NCBI GenBank assembly: GCA_965224435.1
Contig: OZ245048.1
Coordinates: 2,046,001 to 2,110,000 of the forward strand
Reading direction: 5' to 3'
Length of the DNA: 64,000 nucleotides
Source: JAJRQY01 sp965224435
GTDB lineage: Bacteria; Actinomycetota; Acidimicrobiia; Acidimicrobiales; SZUA-35
Positions 28,001 to 35,820 of this stretch are shown piece by piece. The translations under genes were made by a program, and so were the position numbers. The notes below the pieces were generated by a model, which was not told where the DNA came from, did not search any database, and saw only the letters and a list, made by a program, of their open reading frames with translations. Each line of letters begins with the position of its first letter. The first letter of the stretch is position 1.

Positions 28001-28397
28001 ATTGGTCGATTCCTTCCAGGAGAGTGAAGGAGCGGGCTGCATGGTGCTATCGCTCAAGGCCGGTGGAACTGGCCTCAACCTGACTGCAGCCAACCACGTT
28101 GTGCTTTATGACCGTTGGTGGAATCCAGCCGTGGAGGATCAGGCGCGTGACCGTGTCTGGCGAATTGGTCAAGAAAAGACGGTGGTTTGCCACCGACTGG
28201 TCTGCCCGGGCACCGTTGATGAGCGGGTGGAAGAGATCGTGGCTGGCAAGCGCCAAGTCGCTGACCTGGTCTTGCCGAAGTCCAGCTCTGTTGAGGATTT
28301 GGATGTTGCTCAAATCCAGGTTGCTCTCGGAATTGATACCGACTTGATGATCACCGACGATGAATCAGATCTTCTCCTGGAAAGTGCATCCCAATGA
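25095..28397 (+). CDS. SNF2/Swi2 family DEAD/DEAH helicase
   Basis: A large SNF2-family ATPase that translocates on duplex DNA or remodels protein-nucleic acid complexes. The first 550 residues include a charged N terminus and the bacterial SNF2 helicase-associated domain. The ATPase core follows: Walker A ALDMGLGKTPTML near residue 645, DEAQAIKNP near 740, LTGTPIENGLGDLW, and helicase C motifs LSLKAGGTGLNLTAANHV and DQARDRVWRIGQ near 1015. Starts at 25095 and 25125 are both possible. The stop overlaps the start of the next gene (ATGA), so the small basic protein downstream is probably a partner. Confidence 0.93.
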   Translation: MPAPSVVPDNMTELVQHHLDGVADEKALDVLQESRSAWIEELYRRLDDADWAIENARKRLKGNERTLVVSDFEREASRIDEVLTELVGPAPESTSDSPQIDSARSSSKESEGSPVRVGTADPQLQLGWLPGRIIAFVAGYEAVPETSDQVIDRLATAGAARDVWEPFQSVRLPDGEKAETVSAPIDTVLGWIVSLANTSDDESTGTSVAWMGHAASLAVKLVSQGRMVPQLKKTRRARREGAGQQGDTKPNSDNKDATRQGDGAFFAVQWAPTLIDLSELTQLASSLPHSVTALGHRQDGRQSTQAIVADLIDAICRSAASRMDVPAGPPSPKNKSEIAEAVLANLGGTPFPAPNRVGADVSRRMEQWARPVTGALKFSLIIELSPPDDMNAWYLRVLWANNDGALEPVEAGLVNTSNTRRKEIRDQLTRLELLFPPLLRPGAARRGEVILSQDEAWTLMTTTGDVLTAAGFEVRVPKLSRKKPAPSLRMTSDDAESVVGAQQLANVRWSAMFGDVELTAEEIKRLASQARPLIQSHGQWVELDQIDLAAAAAALEERDDINRLTGAEMLRHALGLEGTQLAGGMSLAGGGWADDLLKSAASIPSDLPITPDGFQGELRTYQADALAWLGFLDAAGLGGCLALDMGLGKTPTMLAHAFLTRDRGPTLVIAPPAVVGNWAAEAKRFVPGARVRVHHGPNRTTDVGIPAMVERADIVITTYGTAVRDIGALEKVQWNKVVLDEAQAIKNPASDTARQLRRFEAHSRIALTGTPIENGLGDLWAILDWANPGLVGSRTAFIAQLSVTTKDRSDAAEGALRALNGILVFRRTKLEPAIAAELPDRIDELDHCAMTPEQVGLYQAVLDNLVAQTMEGDDTPRQKGAVLVAITALKQICNHPVNYQDDDKGLEGRSGKLARANEIVDTVFAANEKVLIFTHFASWGEKLAKYLSDRTKKPIACYHGGLSRSARDRLVDSFQESEGAGCMVLSLKAGGTGLNLTAANHVVLYDRWWNPAVEDQARDRVWRIGQEKTVVCHRLVCPGTVDERVEEIVAGKRQVADLVLPKSSSVEDLDVAQIQVALGIDTDLMITDDESDLLLESASQ

Positions 28398-28732
28398 GCA
28401 ATGTGCGAAGCAGCAATTCTGGTGGTGGCTCGGGTAAGGGTGGCAGCAACAAGAAGGGCGGTCGCAGTCAAAAGAGATCAGGGAAGCGGCGCCGCAAGAA
28501 CAGTGCCAAGGCTTCGCGTGAGTTCTGGGGCGATTCATCCAAGTTGCCGGCGGAGTCCGAGCGCGTGCGAATCACAACATCTCCGGCGGCTGTGGTGCAG
28601 TCGCTCGGGCCGCCGCCTTTGGCTGGTCAGGAACAGCAGGCAGAACATTATTTTAATGCGGTCTATGAACGCGCTGTGATGATGGCAGGAGCACTGGCGG
28701 CTGCCAGTGGCCTTGTACAAGAAGACGAATAG
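28394..28732 (+). CDS. Small basic protein coupled to the SNF2 helicase
   Basis: A 112-residue protein I do not recognise. The first 40 residues are dominated by Gly, Ser, Lys and Arg (GGSNKKGGRSQKRSGKRRR), suggesting nucleic acid binding. The C-terminal half is more regular, with a helix-like stretch (AEHYFNAVYERAVMMAGALAAASG). It overlaps the helicase stop by four bases, so the two are translated together. A role as accessory subunit or nucleic-acid tether for the helicase is inferred from coupling and charge only. Confidence 0.7.
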   Translation: MSNVRSSNSGGGSGKGGSNKKGGRSQKRSGKRRRKNSAKASREFWGDSSKLPAESERVRITTSPAAVVQSLGPPPLAGQEQQAEHYFNAVYERAVMMAGALAAASGLVQEDE

Positions 28733-28780
28733 CGAGCATCGTTCTCTGTGGATAATCGCCATCCAGATGGCAACGTAAAG

Positions 28781-29749
28781 CTAGCCGCGGTTGCGTCGGC
28801 GCGAAGTCCGTTCCTTGGCGACGAACCGGGTTGCTGCAACCTCGACATCGACCTCAGGCGCCTCGATCTCGCCGTCCAACACCCTGCGCATCATGGCAAT
28901 GTGGGCGGGCGAGCTTCCACAGCAAGCGCCGACTATGGCAATACCAGATGCTCGGACTCGGTGAGCCTGCGCAGCCATGATCTCTGGTGACCCACTGTAA
29001 TGCAAGTCGGCGCCCCGCCATTCCGGCATACCAGCGTTTGCCTTGGAGATCAGGATGAGATCGGGGTTGGAGTCATGGATCTCTTGAAGAGCCGCCTCGG
29101 TATCGGCAAGGTTGTTGCCGCAGTTCGCGCCGACAGCCACCACCCCAAGCTCCTCTGCCAACTGGCCAAGTTCAACCCCTGACACACCCATCATGGAGCG
29201 TCCCGCGGTGTCAAAACTCATGGTCATACAGATGGGAAGATTGGTGGTCTCTCGAACTCCGGCAACTGCTGCTCGGAGTTCATCCAGTGAGCTCATTGTC
29301 TCGATCCAGGCCAGGTCGACCCCGCCAGCTTCAAGCCCCTTGGCCTGGGCCGCAAATGCTTCTTGACATGTCTGCATGGTCATCGAACCCATTGGTTCAA
29401 GAAGCTCACCGGTTGGACCGAGTGAGCCAGCGACGAGCACCTTCCGCTCAGCGGCGTCAGCAACGCGGCGGGCTATTTGTCCTGCCGCCTTGTTAATCTC
29501 AAATACCTGGTCGTCCATCTTGTGTAGCGCCAATCGGAATGAGGTGCCACCGAAGGTGTTGGTCAAGAAGATGTCCGAACCTGCATCCACATAGGCTTGA
29601 TGCACTGAGGCGACTCGGTCTTGCTGCTCCAGATTCCAGCGCTCTGGCGCTTCACCTGACTCGAGCCCGCGGTCAAACAACTCGGTGCCCATGGCGCCAT
29701 CCACCAAGAGATAGCCGCGCTCGGCCAAAAGATCATGCAGAATCGACAT
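28781..29749 (-). CDS. Homocysteine S-methyltransferase family protein
   Basis: A stand-alone homocysteine methyltransferase domain of 322 residues, of the BHMT/MmuM type, which uses a methyl donor such as betaine or S-methylmethionine to make methionine. The start LLVDGAMGTELFDRGL is typical. The zinc ligands are the Cys in VGANCGNN and the pair in VGACCGSSPAHI. There is no cobalamin or folate domain, so it is not full-length MetH. The donor cannot be decided from sequence alone. Confidence 0.9.
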   Translation of the reverse strand: MSILHDLLAERGYLLVDGAMGTELFDRGLESGEAPERWNLEQQDRVASVHQAYVDAGSDIFLTNTFGGTSFRLALHKMDDQVFEINKAAGQIARRVADAAERKVLVAGSLGPTGELLEPMGSMTMQTCQEAFAAQAKGLEAGGVDLAWIETMSSLDELRAAVAGVRETTNLPICMTMSFDTAGRSMMGVSGVELGQLAEELGVVAVGANCGNNLADTEAALQEIHDSNPDLILISKANAGMPEWRGADLHYSGSPEIMAAQAHRVRASGIAIVGACCGSSPAHIAMMRRVLDGEIEAPEVDVEVAATRFVAKERTSRRRNRG

Positions 29750-29811
29750 CTGGGAAGCCTAGCGGAACGACTTTTCACCCAGAGCCATGCCTATTGCTAC
29801 TTGTCAGATCC

Positions 29812-31311
29812 TCAGAACTTGTGTCGGAGGGAGCGGAACCTGGCTCGAGTCGTTCGTAGCCCAGGAAGTGCGACCAAGGCAAGCAGGAGTGGATAGATCT
29901 CCAATCGACCCAACAGCATTGCTACAACACTGACCCATCGAGCAGGACGGGGCAGGTTTAGGAAGTCATTCGTTGGTCCTATGTCGCCGAGACCCGGACC
30001 AACATTGCCAAACGTCGTCGCTGCGGCTGACAAGGAAGTGATCATGTCCGCACCTGTCATCGAGATCAACAGTGCAGTGCTGCCAAAGACAGCCAGGGCC
30101 AGCACCAAGAAGCCGAGCACACGATTGGTCACGGTCTCATCCAAGACCACCTTGCCGACACGGACAGGCCGAACTAAACGCGGATGAAGTTGACGCAGTG
30201 TTTCTCGGTGGGCGTAGCTGGCTACTGCGAGAACTCGAACCAGCTTGACTCCTCCGGCGGTAGATCCAGCCATTGCGCCGATTGGCATGAGTAGCAGAAG
30301 AACAGCCTGGGCGCCTTCGCCCCAGGACCCAAAGTCGGCGGTGCCAAACCCGGTGGTTGAAACGACTGACGTCACGGTGAAAAGCGAGTTGCGAACCTTG
30401 TCGGCAACGAGCCCTTCCATCTCAGAAGTGAGGTAGACAACGAGGGAACTGAAGCTGACCAGTAGGACGTACAGGCGCAGTTCGATGGAGGTCCACAGGG
30501 GCCCAACCTTGCCCTGCAAAAGTCGTAGCCAGAGGGTGAAGCTACCTCCGGCAATGAACATCGAGACGATGGCAATCCATTCAATCAGACCCGACTCGAA
30601 GTGCCCCAACGAACGGTTATAGGGTGAGAACCCGCCAGTTGAAACGGTAGTAAAGCTATGGGCCAGCCCGTCGTACAGGTCCATGCCTGCGAGCATGTAG
30701 GCGCCGACGAGAACGATGGTGAAGCCAAGGTAGACCCCCCAGAGTCGCCGAGCAGTATGGCGAACACGTGGAGTGAGGCGCTCGCCGGTAGGCCCAGGAG
30801 CTTCGGCCTGAAGTAGATCCATGCCGCCAGATCCCACAGCGGGCAAGACAGCGACAACTAGGACGATGACACCCATCCCGCCGATCCATTGGGTGATGGC
30901 GCGCCACATCAGTATTCCCGCAGAATTCCCCTCAATCGGATGCAGAACGGTGGCACCCGTGGTGGTGAATCCTGAGACTGACTCGAAGATGGCGTCGTCA
31001 ACGGTCGACAGCGTCCCGGTTACTAGATACGGCAAGGCCCCAGCTACAGCAAGAGCTAGCCAAGCGAAGGTGACCGTAACGAATACATCCAGTAGCTCAA
31101 TACGTTCCGGCACGCGAGTGAGCCGTACCAAGAGAAATCCGAGGGTGCCGAGGATGGCGCCACAAACAAGAAGCGGCCCAACATCAGGTCCGGACTTGAG
31201 CAGGTCAATCAAACCCGAACTGCAAATGCCAAGTCCGGAGACTCCGAGGGTCAGACCGATGACGTGTCCGACCAGGCTGGGGCGCCCGGGGTGATCGATT
31301 GTTGCTTTCAC
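29812..31311 (-). CDS. trkH: Potassium uptake protein TrkH
   Basis: The membrane subunit of the Trk potassium transporter, with about ten hydrophobic segments over 499 residues and selectivity-filter-like loops (SVSGFTTTGATVL, TVSTGGFSPYN, VVSTTGFGTADF, AATTFGNVGPGLG). The GTG start at 31311 overlaps the trkA stop (GTGA), so the pair is translationally coupled. Trk systems take up K+ in a manner driven by the proton or sodium gradient and gated by TrkA. Confidence 0.94.
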   Translation of the reverse strand: MKATIDHPGRPSLVGHVIGLTLGVSGLGICSSGLIDLLKSGPDVGPLLVCGAILGTLGFLLVRLTRVPERIELLDVFVTVTFAWLALAVAGALPYLVTGTLSTVDDAIFESVSGFTTTGATVLHPIEGNSAGILMWRAITQWIGGMGVIVLVVAVLPAVGSGGMDLLQAEAPGPTGERLTPRVRHTARRLWGVYLGFTIVLVGAYMLAGMDLYDGLAHSFTTVSTGGFSPYNRSLGHFESGLIEWIAIVSMFIAGGSFTLWLRLLQGKVGPLWTSIELRLYVLLVSFSSLVVYLTSEMEGLVADKVRNSLFTVTSVVSTTGFGTADFGSWGEGAQAVLLLLMPIGAMAGSTAGGVKLVRVLAVASYAHRETLRQLHPRLVRPVRVGKVVLDETVTNRVLGFLVLALAVFGSTALLISMTGADMITSLSAAATTFGNVGPGLGDIGPTNDFLNLPRPARWVSVVAMLLGRLEIYPLLLALVALPGLRTTRARFRSLRHKF

Positions 31312-32657
31312 TTGACGAAGAAACAGACAGCGTCTTCGAGGGCGTCCGGGCGAGCGAAGACGACGACATGGTCCTGAGCTTGCAGGACCGTGTTCCCTCG
31401 GATGATCTGGGCTGGCTCTCCCTCTCGAATCACGGCACCGAGCAAGATGTTGTGTGGAAGGTGAAGGTCACAGACTGCGGATCCGTCGGCGCGACTGCCA
31501 GCCTCAATGACGAACTCGTCGACTTCAGCATCGCTTTCCAAGAAGGTCGTGACTGCGGAGGCGCCACCTCGTAGTTGCCGTAGCACGGAGTTGGCCGAGG
31601 CTGTCCGTGGACTGAGCGCCGCGTTGATCCCAAATTGGCGAACCAAGGGAAGCAGGGACAGGCGGTGCAACACAGCAACTGTGAATGTTGCCCCGGCTGC
31701 GGCGGCAAAGGCACAAGACAAGACGTTGGCTGCGTCCTCACCAGTAGTGGCGATGACAGCATCCATTTTCCCGGCACCTTCCTCCGACAGGAGGTCAGTG
31801 TCGGTCACGTCGCCAACCACTACCAGGGTGTGCTGCAAAAGTTCAGCCAGCTCCCGAGCTCGGGCAACGTCACGCTCAACCAAGACGACGTCGACTCCTT
31901 CGGCTTCCAGCCGCTGGGCAACACGCGTGCCAATGGCACCTCCGCCAAGGACCATCACTCGTTTAGCGTTTTGACCGGGCAGTCCAAGTAGATGCAATAT
32001 CTCCTGGCGAGCAGATTTGGTGACGAGTACACGAACATGGTCACCAACACAAAGCTGTTGGTTTCCTCGGGGAATTGTTGTTTTGTTCCCTCGGGTCACG
32101 GCACCAAAAAGGAATTCCCAGCGAGGCTCATACTTCTTTGCAACTTCGGACAGGTGCATGCCCGCTACGGGCGCACCCTCGGCAATCTCGGCTCCAATCA
32201 CGACCAGCTCGCCGTTGGCCATGGGATACACCTCGTCGGCTCCGGTGAGATGAACCAGCTCGAGAATCTCATCCGCGGTATCAGCATCGGGGTCTATCAC
32301 CACATCCGCCCCAAGACTGGCAATGAGGTCAGCAGCGGCCTCGGTTCGCAGTTCTTCTGACTGGAGTCGGACGACAGTCTTGGCCACCCCATGTTGCTTG
32401 GCGATGAGGGAAGCGATCATGTTGACCTCGTCACGCTCAGTCACAGCCGCTAACAGGTCGGTTCGGTCGATGCCTGCTTTTTGGAGGACACCGGGACTTG
32501 AGCCGCTTCCTTGGATGACCTGCACATCCAATTGCTCGGCGATGGCGGATGCTCGAACAGGATCAGTTTCGACCATGACAATGTCGTGGTGCTCGGCTCC
32601 GAGGCGTTGGGCGAGGAACCAACCAATTTCTCCTGCCCCAATGATGACGACGTGCAT
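31308..32657 (-). CDS. trkA: Trk system potassium uptake regulator TrkA
   Basis: The cytoplasmic nucleotide-binding regulator of TrkH. It has two RCK_N Rossmann domains (MHVVIIGAGEIGWFLAQRL at the start and RVMVLGGGAIGTRVAQRL near residue 230), each followed by an RCK_C segment. The ATG at 32657 fits the beginning of the first Rossmann strand; a longer frame exists upstream but overlaps the neighbouring membrane protein gene and adds unrelated sequence. Confidence 0.93.
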   Translation of the reverse strand: MHVVIIGAGEIGWFLAQRLGAEHHDIVMVETDPVRASAIAEQLDVQVIQGSGSSPGVLQKAGIDRTDLLAAVTERDEVNMIASLIAKQHGVAKTVVRLQSEELRTEAAADLIASLGADVVIDPDADTADEILELVHLTGADEVYPMANGELVVIGAEIAEGAPVAGMHLSEVAKKYEPRWEFLFGAVTRGNKTTIPRGNQQLCVGDHVRVLVTKSARQEILHLLGLPGQNAKRVMVLGGGAIGTRVAQRLEAEGVDVVLVERDVARARELAELLQHTLVVVGDVTDTDLLSEEGAGKMDAVIATTGEDAANVLSCAFAAAAGATFTVAVLHRLSLLPLVRQFGINAALSPRTASANSVLRQLRGGASAVTTFLESDAEVDEFVIEAGSRADGSAVCDLHLPHNILLGAVIREGEPAQIIRGNTVLQAQDHVVVFARPDALEDAVCFFVK

Positions 32658-32668
32658 TGGCTGCCTTC

Positions 32669-33052
32669 TTAAAGGAGACCGGATAGATCTCGGACGAGAA
32701 GAAAGAGTAAGAAGCAAAACATAAGGCCGCCGAGCACCGTGTAGGTCCATCGATGCGGATGTCGTGATCCCCAGAATCGTCTCATGCTGAATGAGATTGA
32801 CGCGATGGCAATCATGCTGACGATGATCCCAACGACGGAGCTGAAGTCAGCAAAGAAGCCAATAGTGGGAGCTATGAAAGGAAAGAACACGTACGTCAAC
32901 GTGCATCGGATCGATGAGATCAGGATCGACTTCTGAAAAGCCGACTGAGCTGCAGCCGACGTTCCTTCGCGTTCGAGAGGCAGGCGAAGAAACCGAAGCA
33001 TGAACCGGTCGGCTGAGGACAGATTCTCTGGAGGGTTTGTGGTGACTACCAT
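32669..33052 (-). CDS. Small membrane protein upstream of trkA
   Basis: A 127-residue protein with three hydrophobic segments and a charged N terminus, of unrecognised family. Its stop is 11 bases before trkA, so it is the first gene of a trk operon. The segments (PFIAPTIGFFADFSSVVG, IVSMIAIASISFSMRRFWG, YTVLGGLMFCFLLFLL) and the conserved-looking RRFWGSRHPHRW loop suggest a real conserved membrane protein. A role in potassium transport is inferred only from the operon. Confidence 0.7.
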   Translation of the reverse strand: MVVTTNPPENLSSADRFMLRFLRLPLEREGTSAAAQSAFQKSILISSIRCTLTYVFFPFIAPTIGFFADFSSVVGIIVSMIAIASISFSMRRFWGSRHPHRWTYTVLGGLMFCFLLFLLVRDLSGLL

Positions 33053-33135
33053 CGCTACAAGACGCTAGCGCCAAAGCATGCCACCATGTTGTTCTCAGCG
33101 GGAACAATTCGGGTGAGGTAAGGGGTTTAGGAAAC

Positions 33136-33363
33136 ATGGCATCGAATCGGACAGGCAAGAACACTTCATCAAGCCGCTCAAGGTCAGGAGGCGGGCAGGC
33201 TGGGGGCCCGCTGCTTAGTCCAACGATGCAATGGCTGGCTCTGGCCGGCGCAGCGGTACTGGTAGTCGTTGCAGTATTCGTATTCGGCATAGGGCGTGGT
33301 GACCGCATTCCCAATGGGGGAGGCGGTGGGCACGGTCTCGGCGCAGAGATCCAGGCTGCCTAG
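33136..33363 (+). CDS. Small single-helix membrane protein
   Basis: A 75-residue protein with a Ser/Gly/Arg-rich N terminus, one membrane helix (MQWLALAGAAVLVVVAVFVFG) and a glycine-rich tail. AGGAAAC precedes the ATG at a good distance, supporting real translation. I do not recognise the family. It is divergent from the trk-linked membrane protein and precedes the Thr/Pro-rich protein by 88 bases. Confidence 0.6.
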   Translation: MASNRTGKNTSSSRSRSGGGQAGGPLLSPTMQWLALAGAAVLVVVAVFVFGIGRGDRIPNGGGGGHGLGAEIQAA

Positions 33364-33451
33364 ATCGGACTCCTTCGCTAGCCCTTAGTGGGGACAGTCC
33401 ATACGGCTCATAGCGCTAAGGATTGGCCGGGGTAGTGCCGATGGGCACCGG

Positions 33452-34075
33452 ATGAGTTCTCGAACAAACACGGCCTCGCGGGTCAATCCTCATCCCGCTC
33501 GCAAGGCCCGACAGATAGCTGGACTGACCAGCGGTATTGTTTATGCCGGAGCGAGTATTGGAATCGGTGTGGCGGCGGCCAGTGGTTCGGACTCAATCGG
33601 TGCCTCAGACGTGGACACCGGCACCTCGGAAGATCAGACGATTGCTCAATCTGCTCCTGAGGGCTTGAGCTTCCAGCTTGATGGAAGCGCGACGGCTCCG
33701 GGTGGGAGCGCACCAACAACGGTTGTTGTTCGGCCCCTCGTGCTCACAGCACCGACAGCGCCGGTGGAGCCCACGACAATAAGCCAAACTGAGGACAGCC
33801 CAATCTTGCCGACTACCGCTGTCGCGACGACGACTGGAGGTGCCGGGTCTAATCCTCAGCCGACGACGACCCAAGCCGCAGCACCTGCCAGCACTGAGGG
33901 CAGTCAACCACCTACGACCACCCAAGTTACGTCTTCGACGCTGGCGTCGACCACCCCCTCAAGTAGTCAGCCAGTCACGACCCAACCAACCACGACCCAA
34001 CCAACCACGACCCAACCAACGACAACCCAGCCTCCAACAACCCAGCCTCCGACAACCGAGAGTGGAGCGAGCTAA
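33452..34075 (+). CDS. Thr/Pro-rich exported or membrane-anchored protein
   Basis: A 207-residue low-complexity protein. A basic N terminus is followed by one hydrophobic segment (SGIVYAGASIGIGVAAASG, about residues 28-46) that would anchor or export it. The rest is an extended Thr/Ser/Pro/Gln region ending in tandem TTTQP units. Such regions act as cell-envelope spacers. It ends 2 bases before the ApbE gene and appears to be in its operon. No FMN_bind domain is visible; a DVDTGTS stretch near residue 54 is only loosely similar to the flavinylation motif and is probably chance. Confidence 0.65.
   Translation: MSSRTNTASRVNPHPARKARQIAGLTSGIVYAGASIGIGVAAASGSDSIGASDVDTGTSEDQTIAQSAPEGLSFQLDGSATAPGGSAPTTVVVRPLVLTAPTAPVEPTTISQTEDSPILPTTAVATTTGGAGSNPQPTTTQAAAPASTEGSQPPTTTQVTSSTLASTTPSSSQPVTTQPTTTQPTTTQPTTTQPPTTQPPTTESGAS
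33977..34051 (+). repeat. Five 15-base tandem units coding for TTQP repeats
   Basis: Five consecutive 15-base units (33977, 33992, 34007, 34022, 34037) encode the (T)TTQP(P) tail of the Thr/Pro-rich protein. The first three differ at most by one base; the last two share a different third-position pattern. The repeat is in frame, so copy-number change would lengthen or shorten the tail without breaking the gene. Confidence 0.85.
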
Positions 34076-34077
34076 AG

Positions 34078-35154
34078 GTGGCCGCTGCCGGCTCGGCCTT
34101 GTTGCTCGCCCGGTCTCTGTCCTTTGACGTGGGTTCGGTGCGCTACGAGCAGTCCCGATTTCGGGCTATGGGCACCTCAGTACATCTGATCGTCGCCACG
34201 GGTGCCCTTGGCGGCGCCACGGTTGAGCCCGAGCCGAACGTCGGTGGCGACCTAAGTAATCATCTCGACTACGCCCGGCGCCGGATAGAGGGGGTTGAGT
34301 CATGCTTGAGTCGCTTTCTGCCTGATTCGGAACTGTGCCAGCTCAACAGGCTTGCTGGCCTTCCAACTGTGGTGTCGCCTCAACTGTTCGACTTTGTTGC
34401 CGCCGCCTGGCAAGCACGTCGTCAGACGAGGGGCAGCTTCGATCCAACGATCGGGGCCTCCCTCCACAAGCTTGGCTATGACCGACCCTTCGACGAGATC
34501 GTTGCTTGTGACGAAGGGTCGCCAACCGTTGGCGCGGTGTCTCGTCAAACGAAGCGCCCAATTCGAGCGCTGGAGGGCATCGAGCACCGATTCGAGGTTG
34601 ATGCGCAGTGTCGTACGGTTTCCTGCTCTCCCGAAGTGCAACTGGACCTCGGTGGAATCGCCAAAGGAATGACCGCCGACATCGTCGCGGAAGAGCTTTT
34701 GCAGAGAGGCGCCGTTGGGGCCAGTATCAATATTGGCGGAGACATTCGAGTGATCGGGACGGGCCCCAATGAGGACGGTTCGTGGTCAATCAATTTGATG
34801 CTGCCAGGAGCTGAAGGCGAGAGGTCGCTCGAGCTGGCTGGCGGAGGAGTTTGCACCTCGGCGATTACTGAACGGCAATGGACCACCGCTGCTGGAGCAA
34901 CCCACCACATCCTGGATCCTGAGACGAGCCAGTCGGCAACTACTGATTTGCTGTCGGTAAGTGTGGTTGGCCGGACCGCTGCTGCGGCTGAGGTCATGGC
35001 TACTGCTGGTTTGGTGGATGGGCAGGTTGGGGCTGTTGATCGGATCCGTGCGAACGGGGCAACGGGGCTCGTTGTGACCACCGCAGGTGATGTCATCGAG
35101 TTGCCAGGATTCGATACGTTCGCCGTCAACTCACTATCTGAGGGCACCTCATGA
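34078..35154 (+). CDS. FAD:protein FMN transferase (ApbE family)
   Basis: Attaches FMN covalently to threonine or serine of extracytoplasmic flavoproteins. Family elements are FRAMGTSVHLIV near the start, SRFLPDSELCQLNR, the GSFDPTIG segment, QLDLGGIAKGMTAD and NIGGDIRVIG. The metal/FAD-site region ITERQWTTAAGATHHILDPET is also recognisable. The start is GTG at 34078, 2 bases after the upstream stop; a GTG at 34138 would give a more typical N terminus. It overlaps the ferric-reductase-like gene (ATGA). No FMN_bind substrate is encoded nearby. Confidence 0.88.
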   Translation: MAAAGSALLLARSLSFDVGSVRYEQSRFRAMGTSVHLIVATGALGGATVEPEPNVGGDLSNHLDYARRRIEGVESCLSRFLPDSELCQLNRLAGLPTVVSPQLFDFVAAAWQARRQTRGSFDPTIGASLHKLGYDRPFDEIVACDEGSPTVGAVSRQTKRPIRALEGIEHRFEVDAQCRTVSCSPEVQLDLGGIAKGMTADIVAEELLQRGAVGASINIGGDIRVIGTGPNEDGSWSINLMLPGAEGERSLELAGGGVCTSAITERQWTTAAGATHHILDPETSQSATTDLLSVSVVGRTAAAAEVMATAGLVDGQVGAVDRIRANGATGLVVTTAGDVIELPGFDTFAVNSLSEGTS

Positions 35155-35765
35155 CGCTCTACGGCCTGGAGACAGGTCAGATTTTCTGGTTCGCCACCAG
35201 GGGCGCGGGAATCATGACCTGGGCCACCGCAATGATCTCCATTGTCCTTGGCCTGCTGCTGGCATCCAAGGTGCTGGGTCGCCGGCCTGGGTTCCCGTGG
35301 CTGCTGGACCTCCACCGATTCGTCAGCGGCCTGTCCGTCGTCTTTCTCGGCTTGCACATGGCCACCCTCTGGGCGGACAGCTATGTTCACTTCGGTTGGG
35401 TCGAACTCCTGATTCCCTTCATGTCCGAGACCCAGAACGGCGCAGTGGCATGGGGCGTCATCGCCGCATGGATTCTGGCAGCCGTTCAGGCCTCATCCTT
35501 GCTGAAACGTTTCCTGCCAAAACGAATCTGGCATGGCATGCATCTGGGGGCCTATGTCGTTGCGGTGTTTGGCACGATCCATGGCTGGCAGGCAGGTTCT
35601 GACGTGAACAATCGCTTTGTTCTTCTTGTGGTGGCCGCAAGCTGGGCCCTCATCATTGCTCTAACCATTGTTCGGGTCAGAGCCCTTCAAGCCTCCAAAG
35701 CAGATCGCGTCGACCGGGGATTGACCATGGAATCGCCACAGCCACGAAGTGACGCTCAGTCATAA
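35151..35765 (+). CDS. Ferric reductase-like transmembrane cytochrome
   Basis: A 204-residue membrane protein with about six hydrophobic helices and paired histidines suited to binding b-type hemes: LLDLHRFVSGLSVVFLGLHM in the second/third helix region and WHGMHLGAYVVAVFGTIHGW further on. This matches the ferric_reduct/YedZ-like family. It is translationally coupled to ApbE, which suggests electron transfer between heme and a covalently bound flavin outside the membrane. There is no fused FAD/NAD domain. Confidence 0.85.
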   Translation: MTLYGLETGQIFWFATRGAGIMTWATAMISIVLGLLLASKVLGRRPGFPWLLDLHRFVSGLSVVFLGLHMATLWADSYVHFGWVELLIPFMSETQNGAVAWGVIAAWILAAVQASSLLKRFLPKRIWHGMHLGAYVVAVFGTIHGWQAGSDVNNRFVLLVVAASWALIIALTIVRVRALQASKADRVDRGLTMESPQPRSDAQS

Positions 35766-35820
35766 GACTGTTCCGGTCTGAGCCAATCTCGGCCATTATG
35801 AATCGGCGCCGGAAGTCCGG

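Noticed and set aside
33977..34051. Possible CRISPR-like array
   Set aside because: The 15-base units are contiguous, have no spacers and encode in-frame TTQP repeats.
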